Positions 34,534-45,208 of a stretch of DNA of 64,000 nt are shown here, one piece after another. The translations under genes and the position numbers were made by a program. The notes under the pieces are model-generated. The model ran no database searches, was not told the DNA's origin, and worked only from the letters and a program-made list of their open reading frames with translations. The stretch spans positions 1,302,001 to 1,366,000 of the forward strand of contig NW_020194554.1 in assembly GCF_002865645.1 (NCBI RefSeq), written 5' to 3'. Position 1 is the first letter of the stretch; every line of letters starts with the position of its first letter. This stretch comes from Hyaloscypha bicolor E. Lineage: Eukaryota > Ascomycota > Leotiomycetes > Helotiales > Hyaloscyphaceae.

Positions 34534-35139
34534 ATGCCTCCGGTAAACCCCCAGATATTCAAGTCTTTAATCACCAGCTAATAGAAATAGCGCGGTTTCA
34601 CCAACCCGGCTCCCAAGACGGAGAGCGCAAGGGAAGCCGTCAAGTCGTTCTACTGTATACTCTCCTCCCTCCCTCTCTCACTTCCTCGGAGGCGCCCGCT
34701 CACAATTCCAGGTGAACTATGCAGCAAAGGCTACGCCCGAATGAACGAGTATGAAGCCCATCTCTCTTCCTATGACCACTCGCACAAGCAACGCCTCAAA
34801 GACATGCGGCAACTGTCCCGCGATCCCCTCGCCTCTACCAAAGCCCGCAAGGCTGAAGCAAAAGCCAATTCACAATCAGGGCTCATATCTATCAAGCTAG
34901 GAGGTGAATCGGGAACTACTGGAGGTGGCGGTGGGTTCAAGAAAGCCGGATTTAAAAAAGCTGGGTTCAAGAGTGCTTTTGCGCCTGCGGAGGGAGAACC
35001 TGCAAGGGAGGAAGAGAAAGCTGAAGAAGTGAGGAAGAAGGAAGTGCCCGGACTGAAGATAGACGAGGGTATGGAGGTAGAGAGCGATACGGATGATGAA
35101 GGGTACGAGATGTATGATCCAAGACACCCTACGGACTGA
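34534..35139 (+). CDS. U1-type C2H2 zinc-finger protein
   Basis: Three exons, join(34534..34542, 34591..34654, 34712..35139), giving 166 aa. The first coding exon is only 9 nt (MPP) and the second 64 nt. The rebuilt N-terminus RGFTNPAPKTESAREAVKSF leads into one zinc finger with ligands C25, C28, H41 and H47 (FYCELCSKGYARMNEYEAH..SYDHSHKQRLKDM). This is the U1-type spacing found in RNA-binding and splicing-linked proteins. A glycine-rich GGGGGFKKAGFKKAGFKSAF stretch follows, then an acidic DTDDEGYEMYDPR tail. It belongs to a conserved fungal family without a well-established function. The tiny exon is supported by phase and by restored family sequence, but it should be checked against transcripts. 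Confidence 0.85.
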
Positions 35140-35839
35140 AGGCTGGACTTTGAACTATAAATGGTTTGGATGGCCTTCTTTCGGGCGGACGAAGTGGCAT
35201 TGATCGCTGGAGAGAACATACGCGATCTCCTGCGAAGAGCGAACCCTGGTGATGCTCCTCACATCCTCCTCTATATGGACGCTCGGTGCGAGTTCTTCTG
35301 AACAGAGGAAGGCAGCCATTCACAGTCTTGGTCTTGACTCGTTTATGCTATGGCGGCAAAGATGGTTTACGAGAGAAAGCGCCCTATATTTGTATGGAAT
35401 CAAAAACTGCCAGGTACGACTAGAAACGACGTCGCCACAGTTCGTGTCCTCTGGGAGCAGGGTCCTATTATAGCATACACGTCTGGCGAGCTTTCGGGGC
35501 TCTTTAGGTGAAAATTAGGATGGAGACGGATATCAGATCAGGGGAGAATCCCCGCCATCTAGGAGAAGAGACGGTTCGAGTTCCTTCCCAATTTCCTTTC
35601 GCGAAGCTCGAACTCTCGCAAGGTGACTCTCCGTTCTGGTCGATTTGCAATATACCCAAGCCGCGTATGTTACGGTTGCAACATGTAATATCAGTATGAT
35701 GAAGACCAGGAGTTAATTCCGAAGAGATCAGTCTTCATTCAGAAAAGCAATGCAGGTGTCAGCAGGTATCCTTTTGACTATTTCACAGAGCCGCCTAGAA
35801 ATACACATCTGCCCCTCTATCAAATCCTAGCTCTCCTAT
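35140..35839. other. Convergent intergenic region
   Basis: About 700 bases between the zinc-finger gene and PDH E1-beta. Short frames only; nothing recognised. Confidence 0.45.
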
Positions 35840-37017
35840 TTATAGCCGTAACATCTTCTTGGCATAGTTCTCGATCAAGGTCTCATCCGGGAAGGACATC
35901 TGCTCCAACTTCAAAGCATATGGTGTTGGCACCTCAGCACCAGTGATTCTTTGGGCCGGAGCATCAAGGTAGTCGAAGGCATATTCCATGGTAAGTGCGA
36001 GGAGCTCAGCACCGACTCCGAAGGCTGGGAATCCGGACTCAACAGCCAACAGGCGGTGGGTCTTCTTGACCGATTTGACGATTGCTTCAACATCAAGGGG
36101 TTTGATGGAGCGGAGGTTGATGACTTCGACTTCAACGCCATATTTCTTCTTCAAAGCTTCAGCAGCGACCAATGATTGGCCAACGCATCTGGAGAGTGTA
36201 ACAATTGTGAGATCCTTTCCGGCACGTTCAATCTTTGCCTTTCCGAAGGGAAGAACGAAGTCGTCTTTTTGGGCGGCTTCACTCATGGGGAAGGATTGAC
36301 CATAGAGTAGTTCGTTCTCGAGGACGCAGACCGGGTTTGGATCTCTGATAGCTGCCTTCAATAACCCCTTGGCATCTTCCGCGCTCCATGGAGTGACAAC
36401 TTTGAGACCGGGTATGCTTCCATACCAAGCTGAATAATCTTGTGAATGTTGTGCTGCAACGCCTGATGCGAAACCGTTGGGACCACGGAAGGTGATATTG
36501 CAGGGTTGAATTCCGCCGGACATATAATGAGTCTTTGCTGCTGAATTGACAATTTGATCAATTGCTTGCATAGCGAAGTTGAAGGTCATGAATTCACACT
36601 GTATCAACTTTAGCCATTGCTTGTCGCGTCGGAAATTTCGCAACCTACGACGGGATGTAAGCCAGCCAATGCTGCGCCAACTGCCAAACCACAGAACCCA
36701 GATTCGGTGATCGGAGTATCAATAACTCTCTTCTCTCCGAATCTATCCAGTAAACCCTTGGTGACTTTGTATGCGCCATTGTACTGAGCAACTTCTTCAC
36801 CGAGAATGAACACCTTGGGATTCAATTCCAATTCTTCTGCCAAGGCTTCATTCAGCGCATCTCTGACTGTATATTCCTTCACACCACTCTCCTTCGCATA
36901 TCCTCTGTTTTGCACAATCACCGGGACTCGGGGTGGGGACTGGAAGGCACTTCGAGCCACTGGTCGGGCGACGGAGGATGATACCAATCGAGAAGCTGGC
37001 CGCAAGAGTCGTGACAT
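35840..37017 (-). CDS. pdb1: Pyruvate dehydrogenase E1 component subunit beta, mitochondrial
   Basis: Two exons, complement(35840..36598, 36649..37017), giving 375 aa, with a 50-nt intron (GTAGGT donor, CAG acceptor). The N-terminus is a mitochondrial presequence rich in Arg and Ser ([15 protein letters not shown]). It is followed by the transketolase pyrimidine domain: [50 protein letters not shown], then [22 protein letters not shown] across the splice, and [17 protein letters not shown]. The C-terminal domain has [10 protein letters not shown] and [11 protein letters not shown]. With E1-alpha it decarboxylates pyruvate using thiamine diphosphate in the matrix. Full length, no anomalies. 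Confidence 0.97.
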
Positions 37018-38738
37018 CTTAATATGTTGCCACAGCTGGAAGAAAGAAAAAAGGGTCGATTGTGGTTGTGAGGAATGCGATTGACAGCTCCTCAGAAATA
37101 AAATTCCGGGCGAGCTTCGTTGGGATGGAGCAGCTTGTTGGATTCACGCTAGTTCCAATTTTAGGCTAGTGGCGGGAAGTCAAGGGAACGATTGTCAGGA
37201 CAAAAAACACATCAAACTTCTAACCTCTTTCACTTCTCCCCTACATTCCCTCCTCTTCATATCCAGGGATAAGAAGACACTGCAAGACTCACAGATGAGA
37301 AACAGTCCGAAAAAAAGGAGGAAAGAAGGGCAATTTGGTCAAATTGCTGAAGCCACCACTTTCCTCCTCCAAACAACAGACGCACGCATCTCTTCCCTCG
37401 ATATTGACGAAGAAAAAAGGAAGCCCTTTGATGTCATTGGGGGGTTTTTTTGCTTTCCTGATCTTTTCCTCTTACATATACCATTTGCGGAAACGATTGT
37501 TTTTCTCCTAAGGAAGCGTCTCCCTTGGCTGATGTCAGGAAGGCCCGAATGTGTCGAGCTTCGTATTGGGGAAATACAGCTGACACACTTTCCACCTAAG
37601 GCTCATATCTATTCATTTGTAAGTCCTGGATATGTGAGAATACTTTTGCTTTTATTTGTACTGCCCGTTTCAGCTCCAAGAAAGGACATAGAGAGAACTG
37701 GACTTTTCAAAAATTTATGACTTCAAAGAAACAGGTCATCTGGATGTTTCTCTCTAGTTTAATTTCTTTATATAGTGCCATCAATATCTTGCATTTCCAG
37801 TCAGTCTTTAGTCCTGCACAGATGATCGTGCCAACTGGATGCCAAGGCATCTTGCTGGACTTCAGTTGATCAGAAGGTGTTCACTACCTTGCCTTCGAGG
37901 TAGACGGCTACTTATCCTTTGACCAGAGCTTGTCGAATTGCCTATATTGAAGCCAATCTTCTGGGTTTGTGTTGAGCTACGAGGTAGAGTTAGTAACAGG
38001 GGATAGTCAATTTCAGCCAACTGCGGCTCTCCTGTGAATAACTCAAATTAATAAAACAACATCGAAAAAAAAAACTAGCTGGATGAACCGCCAAAATCCA
38101 CTCGAGAAAGGTTGGCCGAGGAAGAGAAAAGAGTGTGGGGTTTCGCAGAAGGATGAGGTACGGAGGTGATGCATGGCTCAGCAAGTTACAGTTGCTGGAT
38201 TTCAGGCCCGGTAGGGCTTTCCAAATTGTGGATCGAATATGCATACTCATACACAAGATCCGATCAGAAGTATACGATAGAGAATGAAAGCATACGTTGG
38301 TGTGTTCCCAAGCGCGTCCAGCTGCAGATGGCATAATTTGCTAAAAAGGTGGATGTTAGCCTTATTCGTGAATAATATTAAGCACCGGAGTACCAAGGAA
38401 TTCTTTTGTGAAATGACTGCTTAGAATAGTCATATATTTCCTAGTTTTGTGGTCCTTGTTGACTTGGATCACGTTCTCTACCTCCCTCGTGATTGGAATC
38501 ACATGTCCGCAGCCTGGCGGCGGGGCAAGGCTGCTAAACCCCAGCCAACCAATCATTGACCCGCTCCTTTCTTTGTCTCTCTACACCTGGAACATCAAGA
38601 CTGCGTCACGTCTCCAAGAACAATAATAACTTGGTTGCCTTGCTCCCAGCAACCTTGGCCTCGACTTCGGCTTCGACCTCGATACTCGACCTTGCAAACA
38701 ACATCTCCGAAACGAACAAACGTCACAATTCCGCAGCG
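37018..38738. other. 1.7 kb divergent gap; no supported gene
   Basis: Between the starts of PDH E1-beta (-) and Atg3 (+). A frame of about 180 codons lies at 37169..37720 but begins with GTG, and its first Met is ~42 codons in. The translation has no recognisable domain, so it is not called. From about 37990 the sequence holds further chance frames. The 180 bases before 38739 are in frame with Atg3 but read like leader. Confidence 0.45.
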
Positions 38739-39932
38739 ATGAACTTCATCCACAGCACCCTCGACAAGGTGCGTGAGTGGGCGCCCGTCTCGCACACCTC
38801 AACCTTCCGCCAAAACGGGCAGATCACGCCCGAAGAGTTCGTCGCAGCGGGCGACTACCTCGTCTACAAGTTTCCGACCTGGTCCTGGGCAGATGCTTCA
38901 CCGATCAGCAAGCGCCTCTCTTATCTGCCTGCTGGAAAGCAGTTCTTGGTGACGAGAGGCGTGCCATGTCATCGCAGACTTGATGATAATTTTGCTGGAG
39001 AGGCAGGACATGACGAGACGATGGTGGGCGATGGCGAAGATTTCAATACTGGGGCACCGCATGCGCCTGGCGATGATGAGGATGGCTGGCTGAGAACCGG
39101 GGGACTGGCTGCGAGCCAAGAAGCAAGAGTCAGAGATGTGAGAACAGTGGATGAAAGTGGCAATATGGGTGAGCGGGAAGAAGACGAAGAAGATATTCCT
39201 GATATGGAGGACGAGGAAGATGATGAGGAAGCTATTATTCGAGATCCTAAAGCGGATGGTGCTGATTCGTAAGCTTTACTTACCGTCCGACTCTCTGGAC
39301 TCGAAGCTGATTATCCGAACAGAACGCGCCGTACCTATACTATCTACATCGCATATGCACCCTATTACCGTACTCCACGCCTCTATCTTTCCGGCTACCT
39401 AGCCAACTCACAACCTCTTCCACCACAACTCATGATGGAAGATATTGTTGGTGACTACAAGGATAAGACCGTCACACTGGAAGACTTCCCGTATTTCAGC
39501 AACAATATCAAGATGGCATCCATCCACCCATGTAAACACGCCAGTGTTATGAAGACTCTCCTCGACCGAGCAGACGCAGCACTTAAGATCCGAAGAGAGA
39601 AGCTGAAGGCGGGAAAGATCTTACCGGGAGCCAAGGATGCGGGAATGGAAGGCTTGGTCGATGATTTCGGAAAGACGGGAATTGAGGATAAGAAGGCGAT
39701 GTTAGAGGGGATGAAGGCAGGTGGAAATGGGAATGATGAGTGGGAGGTCTTGCAACATGATGCGGAAGCGACGCACGATGAAGAGGTTGCTATTCGGGTG
39801 GATCAATACCTGGTTGTCTTCTTGAAGGTATGCTTCTATGATTATCACTCCATGTGTCCATTGCTAACTACGAGACAGTTCATGGCAAGCGTCACACCAG
39901 GCATCGAGCACGATTTCACCATGGGGGTTTAG
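38739..39932 (+). CDS. ATG3: Autophagy-related protein 3 (Atg8 E2-like conjugating enzyme)
   Basis: Three exons, join(38739..39268, 39323..39827, 39879..39932), giving 362 aa. The N-terminus [17 protein letters not shown] is the amphipathic membrane-sensing helix of Atg3. Family blocks follow: [22 protein letters not shown], then an acidic flexible region ([19 protein letters not shown]) that in yeast contacts Atg7. The E2 core has [23 protein letters not shown] and the active-site HPC motif with catalytic Cys247. The end [13 protein letters not shown] is also typical. Atg3 transfers Atg8 to phosphatidylethanolamine. The start at 38739 was chosen over an in-frame upstream ATG at 38556 because family similarity begins there. 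Confidence 0.96.
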
Positions 39933-40113
39933 ATCATTACGAGCCTTAGAGTTGTTTAGTTTTCAGCATTACAGTTTGGGATATCGGAACTGGGTCAGGT
40001 CATGCTTTGGGATCTCCGGCGTCGAGGAACAGGACACGATTATGTTGTGCAGTACATAGCGTAGAAATCCATTTCTACTCTCTTCGAGTACTCACTATCC
40101 TCCTTCTCCGATC

Positions 40114-41007
40114 TTAACCTTTCTTTCCCACAGCACCAAATCGCATAACAAATCCAAACCACACATTGATGCCAATCCATTTCTTTCCCCGTTCCCCAAC
40201 AACCGCCCCTAAATCACCTTCAGTAATAGCCCTCTCGCCCACCTCTCCTACCACTTCAAAGCCCCACTTCTCCCCTTCCTCGATCGCCTCTGAAATCTCA
40301 TGCGCAAAACTATGCCCTCGGATCTTCTCACCCGTGACCTCATCCACGAAACCAGCTTGAGAGATACGTCCCATATCGGCATGCATATTGGTTAACAGGA
40401 AGTACCCGCCTGGCTTCAGAAATGATTTGACAGTGCGAAAAAATACATCAAGTGGTAAATGCTCCAAGACCAATGTTGACAGCACGAGATCTGCTTTGCC
40501 TTCCAGAGCGTTTATCTCTGGAGATAGCTCTGGGTGTAGGGCATCGAATTCGTGGAATCCAACGGCAGGGGGCGCGAGCAAGACGTTTGAGGCATTTGCT
40601 GTGAGGTGAGTTTCGCAGCGTTGTTTTGCTACCATGAGCATTCCCGGGGAGAGATCGAGCGCCGCGATTGAGGTAATTTGTGGTAATGAGGAAGAGGGAG
40701 ACAGGAGCTTGGCGGTGTTGCGGCCGGTTCCGCAACCTAGTTCTGTGATTGTGATTGGCATGTCCGACGGGAGGAGGGTGAAGACAAAGTTAAGAAGCGC
40801 TGGGAGCATCACGTCGTCGACGCTTTGGAGTATGTTGCCATCTGTATCATAGACCTGTTGGCGTGTTGCTCTTAGGACTCTGAGAACATATATATATATG
40901 AAGAGTGAAGGAGTGAGGATGTGAGAGAAGGTGGAGTCACGCACTTTGGCCCAGCGGTTGTACAGCTCCGCATTTGTCACTGACTGGATGGGACGGGACG
41001 ATGCCAT
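40114..41007 (-). CDS. Class I SAM-dependent methyltransferase
   Basis: Two exons, complement(40114..40854, 40945..41007), giving 267 aa. SAM-binding motif I is ITELGCGTGRNTAKLL, followed by IAALDLSPGMLMVAKQR (motif II), DLVLSTLVLEHL and FLKPGGYFLLTNMH. This is the methyltransferase-11/25 pattern of many small fungal enzymes; the substrate is unknown. The 90-nt intron (40855..40944, GTGCGT donor, CAG acceptor) is a multiple of three and contains no in-frame stop, so an unspliced transcript would insert 30 mostly hydrophobic residues between RWAK and VYDTDGN. The start at 41007 (MASSRPIQSV) matches the family; the frame is open further upstream. Confidence 0.85.
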   Translation of the reverse strand: MASSRPIQSVTNAELYNRWAKVRDSTFSHILTPSLFIYIYVLRVLRATRQQVYDTDGNILQSVDDVMLPALLNFVFTLLPSDMPITITELGCGTGRNTAKLLSPSSSLPQITSIAALDLSPGMLMVAKQRCETHLTANASNVLLAPPAVGFHEFDALHPELSPEINALEGKADLVLSTLVLEHLPLDVFFRTVKSFLKPGGYFLLTNMHADMGRISQAGFVDEVTGEKIRGHSFAHEISEAIEEGEKWGFEVVGEVGERAITEGDLGAVVGERGKKWIGINVWFGFVMRFGAVGKKG

Positions 41008-41921
41008 TTTGAGTGTTGTGATGTGTAGAAAGATTGAGAATTGCGCTACGTCAAAAATGCTATGAGAATATCTAAGAGTACCGAAGATATGAAAGAAAGT
41101 TCTCAACTTTGAGAAAGTAGAATTGATAAGGTCTTGACTCCCCACGCGGCTTGCAGTAAAAAAGCGGAATGACTCATTGCCGACCAGGGGATGGAGATAT
41201 TCACAGAAGTCATATTCTTCCATCTCCCACACAGTTCTAGACTTCTAGTTTTTGAAATCCTGAGTTTGGAAATTACCCCGAATTGTGGATGTTGCTGCAG
41301 GAAAACTCTCGGTCTGGAACCCCTTTTCCCAATCACGTGATTCGTTTGTTTGCCCAAGGAGGAACCGCCCATCAATTCCAAACAGAAAGTCGACATGAAA
41401 AGTGAACTATGGACAGTTTCATTTAATTTTGAGCAGCTCAGCCTCGCAACTGCCTGGAAAGGACTCACATCCCATCTCTCCGTTTGCTGCCGGCTAATTT
41501 AGGTTTGCTCGCCTCATCCCCACCTCTCACAGTCTGTCTTCATTGGTCGCCTTCCGTCAGTCGAAAAGGAGTCCATGACCAAACGGAGAACAGACCGAAA
41601 CGTTTGAGCAGCAAGCAGGCTTTCAATTGCGTCTGTCTCCTCGATATACTTGCGTGAAACAGACTGCCCAGGATCCATGGCAGCGGACGACAGCAAGCCA
41701 AATAAGCTCCTTCACTCCATACTCCATCGACTCATCCCAGCCCTCCTCTCGGTAGCAATTACGAATTCGCCCAAATAGGCAATCAGATCGAAGCACGAGC
41801 CAAGTGCTGCCAATCCCAAAATCGAGGCAGAATTGTTATTGTATATTTACTTCTTTCCCATCACTGTTTCCGAATTGCTGTACAGGGCAATTCGCTGCTG
41901 GGATCAATCAGGACAAAGACA
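41008..41921. other. Divergent intergenic region
   Basis: About 900 bases between the methyltransferase (-) and the disordered protein (+). It should hold both promoters. Nothing else was recognised. Confidence 0.45.
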
Positions 41922-42545
41922 ATGCCGCCCAACGGCAAAACCAATGGGCGATTCCAACTTCCCCAACTTACTCCTGTAAACTATTCTCTCACAGAGGGCA
42001 CCAACATACCACCGCCTCCTGATTCTCCTGTCGAAGAGAAGCCGCCACCTCCTGCGCCGAAGCTAGAAGTCGTGGAAAACTCTGTGCCAGCAACGAATAG
42101 ACAATCCCTTGCGCCGAATAATTCGAATGGGATCTACGATGGCCGCGGTCGAACGAGCAGCCACGATCAGCCACCCATGAGCCCTGCCTCTTCGAAGAGG
42201 CCGAGCAGCATTCGGAGGTTCCTATCGAGGAAATCCCTGTATTCGAGTTATTCGGATGGCACAGATCACAACGACGAGGATGTGACGATGATGGACAGGC
42301 CCGAGAGCTCGCTGAGCTTCGTGGATGGCAGACCGGGACTGAGGACAAAGAAGAGTGGAGGCTGGTTCAGACGTATAGGAAGTGGATCGAGTGGGAATAG
42401 ATCGAGCGTGGTATATGAGGAGAAAAAGGTCCCGATGGGTCCTCCGCCGCCCAAACTACCCGAGTTGAATCAATTGAAGGCGAAAATCCCGGAGGACGAT
42501 GAAGGCAGTTTAGGTGCTGACGATATATTCAAGAATATTAAGTAG
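41922..42545 (+). CDS. Conserved disordered fungal protein of unknown function
   Basis: A single exon of 207 codons starting MPPNGKTNGRFQLP. The chain is rich in Pro, Ser and charged residues: a PPPPDSPVEEKPPPPAP stretch, then a basic-Ser patch SSIRRFLSRKSLYSSYSDG, FVDGRPGLRTKKSGGWFRRIG, and a tail PPPPKLPELNQLKAKIPEDDEGSLGADDIFKNIK. The last part, which ends in a predicted short helix, looks like the conserved element of an uncharacterised family seen in filamentous ascomycetes. No enzyme motif or membrane segment is visible. The basic Ser-rich region could be a phosphorylation target, which is inference only. Confidence 0.7.
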   Translation: MPPNGKTNGRFQLPQLTPVNYSLTEGTNIPPPPDSPVEEKPPPPAPKLEVVENSVPATNRQSLAPNNSNGIYDGRGRTSSHDQPPMSPASSKRPSSIRRFLSRKSLYSSYSDGTDHNDEDVTMMDRPESSLSFVDGRPGLRTKKSGGWFRRIGSGSSGNRSSVVYEEKKVPMGPPPPKLPELNQLKAKIPEDDEGSLGADDIFKNIK

Positions 42546-43391
42546 AGCGGGAGTATTGTGATGTTGGATATTGCAACGCGATCAACGGCTAGATGTTGGA
42601 TGGTCACCAATGGTCGCATGGCTCACGACGTTTCGAGACTTAGGGGGGTGGGAGAGTAAGGGAAGACATGAGATACCCGGCTCGAAGAGAGGAGCACCAC
42701 TCTTTTGGATCGTTTCTTTATTTGGGTGCTGTATGCTGTATAGCGATTATTCGGTATCTCGGGTGGTAGCCTCATTCAAGGCTTGGTAATGCCCTAAGCT
42801 GGCAGCATTTGTAATACTGGCAGACTCTTGGCTTACCATGAAGCTCTCTTTGTGGTTTAAAATTCATTTGTTAGTATTGGGTTGGAAAAGAACGAATCAC
42901 TTGGTTTCCTTTGTGTAAATTTTACCTACTTGCGCCGCCCTCTGTCTTCAAGGTCAATTTTGTTCGATTTTCCGGTCTCTACTGGCAAGTCCTGCAAGGT
43001 ACTAAATATGTATTGAGATGCCTATTTGTTTTTGGAATAACCTTTACGTGACAGTTCTGTATGGATGTGGAAGTTTGCCAAGCTCAAGGCCCCTGGAGAG
43101 CTGTTGATGGCTGAGCTGAACTCACCCCGCCATCCACATCAGCCAAAAGAAAGTTCCAGCTGTCAATGCCTCAGCTTCTAGAAGGCTTTTATTTGCATTA
43201 ATCGACGCGTTCTCAGACCTTTCCAGCGGTCCTAACTTACCAGACACGTTCGGCCGTGCTCAGCCACGTGCTTTGGCCCCTGCAGCATTTGTAAACTGCT
43301 AACCGCAAGACGTCATGTTCGCTTTGACACAAAAGCTTCAATTGGCTGATGAAAGCCTCCAACCTTTACAACTACAAAACGACCTTACACA
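42546..43391. other. Intergenic region upstream of Etr1
   Basis: About 850 bases between two plus-strand genes. No supported gene, repeat or RNA gene. Confidence 0.45.
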
Positions 43392-44667
43392 ATGGCCTTG
43401 CAGCGTGCTGTAAGAGCTGGCCAGAGCTCCGCCACATCTCTACCAAGAGCATTGGCTCCTCGATATGGACCGACAATGTGCAGAAGGCACAAGTCTGGTC
43501 CCTATGGCTACACGCAAGCTAAAGCTCTTGTTTACTCAAAATACGGAGAGCCATCTGATGTGCTATCGTGAGTCCTCGAGATATATTGATCTATTGCTCC
43601 TGCACTGCTTGCAATCCAATGGCTAATCTTGCACCAGTCTCCACACTCACTCGATCTCCCCCTCCCTCCCATCCAGCGCCGTCCTCCTCCGCACTCTCGC
43701 AAGCCCAATCAACCCAGCAGATATAAACCAAATTCAAGGCGTGTACCCCGCCAAGCCACCTTTTACATCCCTCCTCGGGACCTCTGCTCCCAGTGCTGTT
43801 GGCGGCAACGAAGGCTGTTTCGAAGTTGTGTCTGTTGGCTCACACATAAAATCCGTTTCGAAAGGCGACTGGGTGATCATGAAAAACACTAGTTTCGGAA
43901 CGTGGCGGACACATACATTAGCAGGAGAGAAGGACATTCTCAAAATTGATAGCAAGGAGGGCTTGACACCTCTCCAGGTTGGCACAGTCTCAGTGAATCC
44001 ATGCACAGCCTATAGAATGCTGCAAGACTTTGAGGAGATGAGAGAAGGAGACTGGTTTATTCAGAATGGGGCGAATAGTGGTGTTGGCCGAGCTGCCATA
44101 CAATTGGGAAGGCAGTGGGGGTTAAAGTCGATCAATATCATTCGGGATCGGCCAGATGCAGTAGCGACTGAGGCAATGAAGAATGAGTTGCTCGAATTAG
44201 GAGCTACGAAAGTTGCCACAGAGAGCGAACTGATGGACCAAGGTTTCAAAGAGCAAGTCAAAGAATGGACATCTGGTGGCAGAGAGCTGGTCAAGGTGGG
44301 GCTGAATTGTGTAGGGGGAAAGCCGACCTCTGCTCTAATAAAATGCCTTTCTCCCTCAGGGCACCTCATCACTTACGGAGGCATGTCAAAGCAACCACTG
44401 GCACTACCTACCAGTGCTTTGATATTCAAGGACATCAAGTTCAGTGGATTTTGGGTCAGCAGGTGGAGCGACGCACACCCAGACGACAAAAAGAAAACAG
44501 TCGAAGAGGTTCTCAAGATGACGAGGAAAGGCACATTCAAAGATATCCCGGTACAAGAACTCCGGTGGGACTGGGGAACTGAGGAGTCGACACTCAAGGA
44601 AGCTGTTCAGGGTACATTGGGCGGCTTCAGGGCTGGAAAGAGCGTCTTCATCTATGGAGATACATGA
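43392..44667 (+). CDS. ETR1: Enoyl-[acyl-carrier-protein] reductase, mitochondrial (Etr1/MECR)
   Basis: Two exons, join(43392..43567, 43638..44667), giving 401 aa, with a 70-nt intron. The N-terminus MALQRAVRAGQSS...PRYGPTMCRRHKS is a mitochondrial presequence. The medium-chain dehydrogenase/reductase fold follows: ALVYSKYGEPSDVLS, SPINPADINQIQGVYPAKP, GGNEGCFEVVSVG, GDWVIMKNTSFGTWRTH, NPCTAYRMLQDF, the NADPH-binding QNGANSGVGRAAIQLG, and NCVGGKPTSAL. It performs the last step of mitochondrial type II fatty-acid synthesis, the pathway that supplies lipoate. Lipoate in turn is needed by the PDH complex whose E1-beta subunit lies 6.4 kb away, though the proximity is probably coincidental. Confidence 0.95.
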
Positions 44668-45208
44668 AACGGATAAAATTCATTCTGGCCGACACATCAG
44701 GTCCCTTTTCGATCACGGCATCATGTGTTCGTACGGCATGAAGCCCAGTGATCTATGTTCACCATGGGTGGTGAGTGCTGAGGCTATCAGGTTGAGTTAA
44801 TGAGTATCCTAGTCAGATACTTTTTATTTTCTGGATCTTGCGGACTGATCCTCTTTCCCAATAAAAACGTGAAAGAGGCGAGCGACTGCCGGTTTAGCAT
44901 TCCACAAGTTCAGGGGTGGTCGGTTCGGAGTGCAAAATCACCTCACCGGCTGGTGATCGTAGCCAATGGTTCGACAAGGTTGAATGGAAGTTGGCCATTC
45001 TCCCTCAGGGACGGTACTTGGAGGCATTGAGCCACATGGCCAAGGCGAATGAGGTATTGGTATGTCATGAGATCAATAAGTATCAATCTCATAACCAGAT
45101 TCTGAAGTTCTTACATTTCTATGTTATTTTGTTTGTGAAGTTCGATTTGTTTGTCATTCCTAGTGTGCCCCTCCTTGAGCGAGCACAACCAGAACGGCGG
45201 CAAACATG
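44668..45208. other. Intergenic, weak protein-like fragment
   Basis: Around 44930-45060 one plus frame reads AGDRSQWFDKVEWKLAILPQGRYLEALSHMAKANE, which looks like protein, but it has no ATG start or full gene structure and I cannot name it. It could be a remnant. Nothing else was recognised. Confidence 0.35.

Noticed and set aside
37169..37720. 183-codon plus frame between PDH E1-beta and Atg3
   Set aside because: It begins with GTG, the first Met is far inside, and no domain is recognisable.
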